Of a stretch of DNA of 64,000 nt, positions 56,860 through 64,000 are shown piece after piece. The position numbers were made by a program, and so were the translations under genes. The notes beneath the pieces are model-generated. The model was not told the DNA's origin. It ran no database searches and worked only from the letters and a program-made list of their open reading frames with translations. Origin of the DNA: Perilla frutescens. Its lineage: Eukaryota > Streptophyta > Magnoliopsida > Lamiales > Lamiaceae. Position 1 is the stretch's first letter. Every line of letters starts with the position of its first letter. The stretch covers positions 26,247,501 through 26,311,500 of the forward strand of contig BRKX01000015.1 in NCBI GenBank assembly GCA_026008535.1, written 5' to 3'.

Positions 56860-58986
56860 ATGGTGAATGCGAAGAAAACCGGAGACACTACCAAGCGAGG
56901 CACACGTCGCAGTGCCCGCAACGCCGGCGAATCATCGCAAGAGACAACTCAGACCACCCAGTCGACCCAAATAGAGCAGCCGACACAAAACACTAAACCC
57001 GTTCTAAACCCCTCACCGATCCAGACCATTCTACCACAGCACCCACCGCTCCCGCCGCTGCAAGCAGAGAAAAAGAAATGAGCACCGCCGAAGACTAAGG
57101 GCGGTGTGTCGAAGAAGAAGAAGGTTGAGGCTGATAAGGGCAAACCTCAGAGCCCGCCACAAGCTGGGCAAAACCCTGACCCAACGCCCGCACCTAAGAA
57201 GCCACCAACTCCTGAGAAGCCGCCGACACCCCAACCTAGCGAAGAATCAAATGATTCTGAGCCTGAAAAGGAACCAGAGAAAGACGGGGAGGACGATGGT
57301 GGACCAGAGAAAGAAGATGAGGCGGAGGAAGAAAAACAAAACGGCAGCGGTGATGAAGAAGAAAGCGATGATGAATTTGAGGGTGAAAGCATGGAAGAAG
57401 ATGACAAAGAGGAGGAGAAACTAGAGCAAGATCATCAAGAGGAGAAGGAGAAAGAACCAGAACCGGAAAAAGAGAAAGAAGAATCGTTGGAGGACGACAA
57501 AGTGACCTCAGAGGGATCTACCTCTGAGAATTCCCACAGCCAGTCTGAGCAACCGAAACAGGCACAACCCGATCCATCCGCAGAGAAGAAAAAGTCGAAG
57601 AAGGCAAAACCACAGGAGGTCTCGAAGGAGGCACAGAGGGAACCAAGTCAAAGCAAGGGTCCCGATGTGCCCGAAAAGTCTAAGAGCAAGTCAAAGGGAA
57701 CCAAGTCAACCAGCAAAGAGTCAAGGAAGCCAGTCAGCAAGGAGTCGAAGAAACAAGAGAAGCTACCCACCAAGAGAAGGCTAGATGTGGAGCAGTCCAA
57801 CAATAAAGAGGAAGAGAAGACGGTGCACAGTGAGGAAGTGGAACCGGAAATCCAAATCATCCCAGCTCCTGTTCAATCCTATGTGCCCGCAAAGGTGAAA
57901 AGGGGCACAAAAAGCAGGGTGCCACTCAGAACCCTCCCCCGCCGCTTTGCGAAGGAGGAGAAGGAGGATCCAAGCAGCTCAAGACAAGGAATTGTCGAGA
58001 GATTGAACAAGAAGAAGCATCTACCCTTGTACGTTCTTCATGACAACATGCTAAATACACTTAGAGTCATGGACCAAGTGTATGAATACTTTGCCAACAT
58101 CGGTTGGGAGCAAGTACTCAGCTGGAGGAACACGGTACGCCCTTCTTTAACCATTGAATTTCTTTCCTCGTATGAGTTTAAACCAGTGCAGGGATTTGGT
58201 CTGGAGACACCCGGAGTTGTGAACTTCTATATAGCTGGAGAAAGCTATAGCATGTCAATCTCAGGATTGAATCTGTTATTGGATTTCATCCAACCAAAAG
58301 ATATGCATGCGAAGTGGTACAAAGAAGCAGCAACCAGCGTCGGCGACGACTGGAGTCCAAACATTCAGCAACGGTGGGAGGAAATTGGAGGCAAAGACTT
58401 CTATCTTTTGGGCTCAAGCAAGGACAAGCACCTCTCTGACCAGGCCCTCCAGATTTGCCATAGATGGATGACATTCAACCTTTATGGGCGCAAGGATGGC
58501 ACAGGCCAAGTGACACAGCATGAGGTATTCCTATTATGGAACATGGTGCACAAGCGGAAGGTCAACCTCGGCTACATTCTGGCGGTCCAATTGCAGGCTC
58601 AGACCAGCAACACCAGAGCAACTGTTGTAGCTTTGGGCATGTTCGTGGCTAGACTGTTTGAAGGTTTGAAAGGTGGCGACCTCGACGACATCTTTGAGGG
58701 GTACCCAGAGCTTGACGAAGCGACATAGTATCTCGATGCCCAGAGGCTGGAACGGATGCAGCTAGTTGGGTTCACTGAAGAGAACACCCCATACTTCCTC
58801 CCTTTTGACGAACCAACATACTTTGACAAGAGAAAGGCCCCCAAGGCACAAGAAGGATCACCCAGGGCACAAGAAGGACCGAGCAGGGCACAGAGCAGTG
58901 CAGATTCAAAGAAGCTTGAAAGAGTTGAGAAAGCCCTACAGAGCATTTGTGTTCATCTCGGGTTAGACTACCCCTCCTCTCCTTAA
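56860..58986 (+). pseudogene. Extra 3' ORF of the Athila-like element (plant transposon protein domain)
   Basis: The ATG at 56860 follows AAGAAAAAA. One frame of about 708 codons with TGA at 57079-57081 and TAG at 58726-58728. The first ~370 residues are extremely rich in Lys, Glu, Ser and Pro and look disordered (KSKSKGTKSTSKESRKPVSK). From about 58020 there is a folded domain: LPLYVLHDNMLNTLRVMDQV, FANIGWEQVLSW, IEFLSSYEF, LWNMVHKRKVNLGYIL. This matches the 'putative plant transposon protein' region typical of Athila 3' ORFs. It sits where an envelope-like gene would be, but I see no signal peptide or membrane segment. Confidence 0.8.
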
Positions 58987-59671
58987 GTCATGGTTTATCC
59001 CCAGTAGTTTAGGATTTGTTTTTATTTTTTGTTTTTGTTTGTGTGTTTAGTGTCTATTTTTGTTTTTGTATATTTGCGTCTGTATATATATAGTCTATTT
59101 TGGGCATATCTAACCCACATTACTGCTTGTGCCCGCAAGGGTACTTTGCACAACAAGTGTGTGGGAAGGATATGCCTAGGTCGTTGTGTTTGTATGTTTT
59201 GTTTTTATTTTGTGTGTGCATGTTGAGTCTATAGCATATGAGTCATAGATTGACATTGGGCATATATGGACATAAATTTATTGTTAGGCAGATGGAATTA
59301 ATCAATCGCATGTGAAAGCAATATAACTACCCAGTAAGCTTTGAGCCCAAATTAACATTTGCGACTTCTTTCTGTGTGTTTAAATTCCACCACCTCATTT
59401 GATGCTTACTTGCTTGTGCCCTGTCAAACTTGATTTCATGCATGCTTAGATGATTAAGGCATTTTCTTTCATCGTTATTTAGCCATATTATTCACTGATA
59501 AATGCTTCCCATTGCTGCCATTATTTGAGCCTGCTTAATTGTTCATGACCTACGTTCTGAAAATCTCTCTTTAAAGAGTATCTTATGACTGAGAATGAAA
59601 CCTTTATGCTCGTATTGGTAGCATGTTTAAGCCAAATAGTGACAGGATGCCAGAAATGGGCACATAGAAAG

Positions 59672-59702
<31 letters not shown>

Positions 59703-60166
59703 AATAAAAAGTGTTTGAATTTTTATTTTCCCCAAGTTGTTATGTGGGCACAAAGCTGTCAGTGCTGATTTTGCCCGAATACTATTGAAGGTAGCCAGTT
59801 CCTAAATATTTCCAACCTTGATCCGCATGCCCCATTACAACCCTAACAAGACCTTTTGATATGCATGCATGTGAATAACGTAAATTGTTTATACGGGTGT
59901 TTGCAAGTTTGTTGATGATAATTTGGTGGAATTATTGAGAGTAAACACTCGAGAAAAAGGCGAGCTGAGTGTACACTACAATAGTAGCCTGAGTTTCATT
60001 GATTCGATTTGCCTGCATCATTATGTTCAACTGTTATGCCCTTTATCAACTTATGATTCATATGATGTATTGTCTTGTTTTGAGTCATTTGAGTCTTCTG
60101 TTTGTTGTTGTTTCGAGTAAAATTACATTCATACTTGAGGACAAGTATAGTCCAAGTGTGTGGGTG
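58987..60166 (+). other. 3' non-coding region and polypurine tract of the Athila-like element
   Basis: No gene. An A-rich AAAATAAAAAAAT run at 59670-59708 and the landmark ACTTGAGGACAAGTATAG at 60134 lead to the polypurine-like AAGTGTGTGGGTG directly before the 3' LTR. The arrangement parallels 936-1604. Confidence 0.8.
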
Positions 60167-61755
60167 TGATGAAGACTCATTTTCGTGCTTTTTCCTTTAT
60201 CTTTTTACACCCTTTATAAGTGTTTAGTATAGAGTCTAGTCTAGTTTTGGGGGTAAAGCTGATTGCAGGAGGATGAGGGCACAAAACCACCACAACAGGC
60301 ACAGACAGGTGCTATTTATCCTGAGGGCACAAAGGACTAATTTGCCTGCCGAGGACCCAGTCAAAGTTGTTGCGAGAATTACGCAACAGAATCACGGGAC
60401 AGCTCCTATATGCACGTGGACGTGATGTCGCGGTCAGTTCCGAGTCTTGGGGAGGTCCAAACACGTTGGGAAGGAAGTGGAGACATCAGGAAGTTACTGG
60501 AGGCGCTAGGGTTTGTTGCTATCACTCCTAAAAACAAGGAAGAACATGGAGCATGAAGGTGATGAAGTGGAGGAGTGCAAGAGCCCCTGCGTGGGTGAAA
60601 TCTGGGCTGCTTGAAGCCTTAATTCATTTTGCTATAAATATTTTTATCTGTTTTCATATCGGTGACGATGTTTTTTTTACAGCACGAAGATACAATTTCC
60701 TGTTTTCGCACTTAGTTTATTTTCTGGATATTCTGTCTACCTGAAGCTGGCGGTTTGCCCGCATAAAGGTAATTCAGTTATTTTGTTGGCAAAACTGGGG
60801 TTGGGCCCAGAAGTTAATCCAGTTATTTCCTTTCCAAGTAAGATGTCTTTTATCATTTCTTTTACTGCCGTTTCTATGTTTAGTGGCTAAGTATCCACTG
60901 TTCAAGTCAAAGTAATGGTCTAAGGGTAGAATATGTGCATGAGGTAATCGGACTTTAACGCCTTAAGGGTTCACAATCTTAACTTGTTTTTCACTTAGAC
61001 ATAGGTAAAGGGTGATTGGAGATGAAAGCGCGCATTTCTAATTAACTGGTACTAGTGTTAGTTACGTGGGAGTGTATAGGTGATCATACCTCGATACCCG
61101 CATAGTAACAAGTTCGGGGGTGACAGCCTTGGTAGTTAAGATTGAGTAGTATATGCAGGCACAAGACCGTGTCATACCTACTAGAATCGGGTCACTTTTG
61201 CCCTCAAAGCTGTTATACTTGCAAAACCTTTGTGTGATTCTCTCCTTAGGTTCATGTATAGTTAGGTCCCTAGGTGCCGATCGTATCATCCAGACGATAT
61301 AATGTAAGAAGTGATTGTGGAGTGGCCGATCGTATCCATTTCCTATAACCGGTTAACCCTCAAAGTGACAATTACCCATATTTAGCCATAGGGATTCGGT
61401 TTTTGACCTTTCTGCTAGTGTGGGCACAACGGGTAGTAGTGGTAATTACATATGTGTTACCCGGGATTGCGCATACCTACCGAATGACTCGATGCTTTGA
61501 CTTGAACACTTTTATTACTGATATTTTCTCTTGTGATTTCCTTTTCAGCATTTAGTTAGTTTAAATTTATTAGCAAGGTTTTTAGAGTGACACTGAAGAC
61601 CCAAACCAAAACTAAGAAAAGACAGAAGGTTATGAACACTCCTCGTGGGATCGACATCCGTCTTCACCAGCTATACTAGTCGTTGAGGGTAGATTAAGCA
61701 TTTGTGGACTATTTGCCCGCAAGTGTATTTTGCACACCAAAACGACGGTGTGTCA
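60167..61755 (+). mobile_element. 3' LTR of the Athila-like element
   Basis: 1589 bp, same ends as the 5' LTR. Includes a two-base T-run gain near 60672. The target duplication CCTAC follows at 61756. Confidence 0.95.
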
Positions 61756-63690
61756 CCTACTGACCTGAAAAATGTTTGAAAAGATTTGGGATGAGTACTA
61801 ATGCACTCAGTGGGCAAGTTTTCACATTTAAGTTATGTAAATCATTTTCTAAAAGTGATCTATCTGTATCCATGCAGGTAGTGAATCTTAGGAGGTTTTA
61901 AAGTTGAAAGCAACCTAAGTTCACCAAAATATTTTATCGTGAAGCGCTAAGAGTATAACCAGTCACTGCCCGCAACCCCTACTACATCACCAACGCGTAA
62001 ATTTTATGAGTGTATCCATTCATTTTAGTCTTTCGACAAGGAATAGGGCATGATGAATAATGCATGCAATGCTATAGCTACTCATATTGACACATTGCTG
62101 GTTTATGAGACTCCGACAAGATATAGTAGTACGTAAATATTTAACACAGATAGTCACATATGCAATTTTAACAAAGCAGAGCTTAAAAACTCGAAAGATA
62201 CAATTTGCAAAGATAGTATAGCCCACCTGAATAATAGATAAGCTTTCAGGATTGAATCTACTCGATTTCTTTTGCTTCTTCTGAGCTTACAACAACCAAC
62301 ATTGGCTTAGTTTAACTAAACTTTCTTATTATAAATTAATCCCTATATTCCCTTTTAAATTTGTTGTTAAACCTCATCAGTTTATTTTAATAACTTTCGG
62401 GTTTTAAAACTCAACTTGACTAATTAGAATGTCATGATAATGTAACAACAAATATTTCTACATTCAACATCAGTAGGAGTGTATTAATGAAATCATTTTC
62501 TATTAATATCATATGCATATAATTAACTAATGTATAAACACTAGTATTTTATTATAAATTCTTTAACTTGATCTAGCAAATTCGCATTCAACCTTTAAAA
62601 TATTAAAATATTCTTGAAATTAGTATACTATTATTTTCAAAAGATATTTTTATTTTAATAACCATAGTTACTAGAACTAAATTTGTCTAATATTTTCGTA
62701 TAGATGATTATGGCTCCATGCTTTATAAATTAATTAATCTAGAATATGATTTGCTTAAATTAGTTTAAATTCCTACTAATAGTCATGGAGTTCCATATAA
62801 TAAAATTATTCTAAGTCAACAAATTGCTCAAGATTTCTAGAACTTACCGATTATAAAACATTAGCTTAACATTAAAGCTATTACCATGGATTAATTATTG
62901 ATTCAATTTCTATCAAGAACCAAAACGAAAATTAGAACTCTACCGTATCAACATTTGAATTCCTAAGTTTTAAGAATACAACTAAATGATTAAAATATAA
63001 TTGCATCACTAGATAAATCAAATAAAATTTCAATCAATCTTACCTCAAATGGCAAAAGCTTTCTCGTCCTTGTTTCCCCCTTTTCTTAATAATTTGGAAA
63101 TGAAATTATGTACTTTAATAAATTAAATATGATCTCCCACAACACCTTATATACACTACGTATATTGTCAATGGAATGCATGTAGTTTAATCCTTACAAA
63201 TGTCATACCACTTATGTTATGTGTAAGAGTAAGACCGAGGAGTTCTTAAGTTTTTATTTATTTATTTAGACTAATCATTACTAAATAATATAATATTCTT
63301 ATCTTATTGTTAGTCTTGGTTCGCATGCTTGTATGTATATATATATCTATGTATAACTTAATTTTCTTTCAATAAAATAACAATATATAATATGATTATC
63401 ATTATGTTCTAATATGATTATATCCGATCTAAGATTTTGAATAACAGTTATGAAAAGATCTTGGGGTATGTCTAACCCACTCAATGGTCATCCTTAACCT
63501 TAAAAGAGACCTATAAAGGTTCATTTACTTCCCTAACTTACCCTTAAAGGTAACATAAACTATTCTTTTATACTGCATTTTTTTTGATATTACACTTATT
63601 CTAACTATTAGATTTATATTCATAATTAAATTTAGATAATAAAATTTTGGGCTATTACAACCCCCCCTTAAAATAATTTCATCTCGAAAT

Positions 63691-64000
63691 TCATGTACCT
63701 TGGAATATCTCAGGATATTGATGTCTTATCTTGCTTTCAAGTTCCGATGTTGCTTCTATTAGATCATGGTGATTCCATTGCACAAGTACCAATGGAATTT
63801 TTTTGTTTCTTAGGACTTGAACTTTTATATCAAGTATCTTGTGGGGTTTTTCTTCGTATGTCATGTCAGAACGTAGAACTAACTCACTTTTTTTGATAAC
63901 GTGTTCTGGGTCAAACACGTATTTCCTGAGCATTGATATGCGATACACATCATGAACTTGTGATAGGTCCGATGGTAGAGCAAATTGGTATGCAACATCA
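63691..64000 (-). pseudogene. C-terminus of chromovirus pol (integrase tail / chromodomain), partial
   Basis: The minus-strand frame is open from the window edge to a stop at 63691-63693. It contains SQVHDVYRISMLRKYVFDPE, then a chromodomain-like stretch (KILDIKVQVLRNKKIPLVLV, QWNHHDLIEATSELES). This is the end of a Tekay/Del-type Ty3/gypsy polyprotein, whose chromodomain is thought to steer integration to particular chromatin. It lies 30 bp before the LTR. The rest is outside the window, so whether the gene is intact cannot be judged. Confidence 0.88.

Larger units (their letters stand above)
49248..61755 (+). mobile_element. Athila-like LTR retrotransposon, full length, nested
   Basis: Complete 12.5-kb element with target duplication CCTAC at 49243-49247 and 61756-61760. 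Order: LTR, tRNA-Asp type primer site, gag-protease, RT-RNase H, integrase, a long extra ORF, polypurine tract, LTR. All coding parts carry stops or shifts. It is inserted into the chromovirus LTR, so it is the younger of the two. Confidence 0.95.
48940..63659 (-). mobile_element. 3' LTR of a Tekay/Del-type chromovirus, split by a nested element
   Basis: On the minus strand the LTR begins TGTAATAGCCC at 63659, preceded by a polypurine tract AAGGGGGGG (complement of 63660-63668), and ends GGGGCGCTACA at 48940. Removing the nested element (49248-61755) and one CCTAC copy leaves about 2.2 kb, similar over long stretches to the solo LTR at 27080-29962. The next bases on the left, AACAT (48935-48939), should be the target duplication. 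Confidence 0.88.

Noticed and set aside
57147..57407. Minus-strand Ser-rich frame
   Set aside because: Complement of the Glu/Lys-rich ORF region; composition artefact.

Overview
The window is repeat-dense intergenic DNA from a flowering plant, almost certainly a eudicot. Indicators are introns with GT-AG borders, plant-type LTR retrotransposons (Athila/Tat-like, Tekay/Del-like chromovirus, a gag-only TR-GAG type), L1-type LINE and tRNA-SINE remnants, MULE and hAT MITEs, and two ordinary plant genes. An asterid is plausible, but nothing here fixes the species.

Layout. 1-3016: 3' part and 3' LTR of an Athila/Tat-type element, inserted into a decayed LINE (3017-5250). 5263-8392: three related non-autonomous DNA elements, one nested inside another, with a stray CACTA end. 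8558-12182: complete TR-GAG element with 5-bp target duplications. 12498-18716: AT-rich DNA with several MITEs, one of which (18102-18708) carries three evenly built snRNA-type promoter signals. 19285-32517: a 13-kb VANDAL-like Mutator element. It has a MURA-type transposase gene (+) converging on a DUF1985-Ulp1 protease gene (-), and the first introns of both are packed with one short CpG-containing motif. A Tekay-type solo LTR (27080-29962) splits the DUF1985 exon. 33655-34963: an intact HIPP-type metallochaperone gene. About 35.1-38.1 kb and 41.0-44.06 kb: two internally deleted relatives of the VANDAL-like element, each with a different motif array. 45440-45556: tRNA-derived SINE. 45712-46093: a potato inhibitor I gene on the minus strand. 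48068-48875: solo LTR. 48940-64000: 3' LTR and 3' end of a minus-strand Tekay/Del chromovirus, with a 12.5-kb Athila-like element nested in the LTR (49248-61755).

Main point. The three VANDAL-like elements share gene order, exon borders (MURA ATG directly after a splice acceptor; DUF1985 exon starting with an I/C-D/E-W motif) and, for the first and third, terminal sequence. They differ completely in their repeated motif: TAATCGAGGC, CGTGACAA/TTGTCACG and CATAACGA. In Arabidopsis, VANDAL elements encode VANC anti-silencing proteins (DUF1985 family) that recognise family-specific short motifs repeated in the element's own non-coding DNA. The window looks like three divergent versions of such a system side by side. 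All three copies are damaged, so this is a fossil record of the system rather than an active set.
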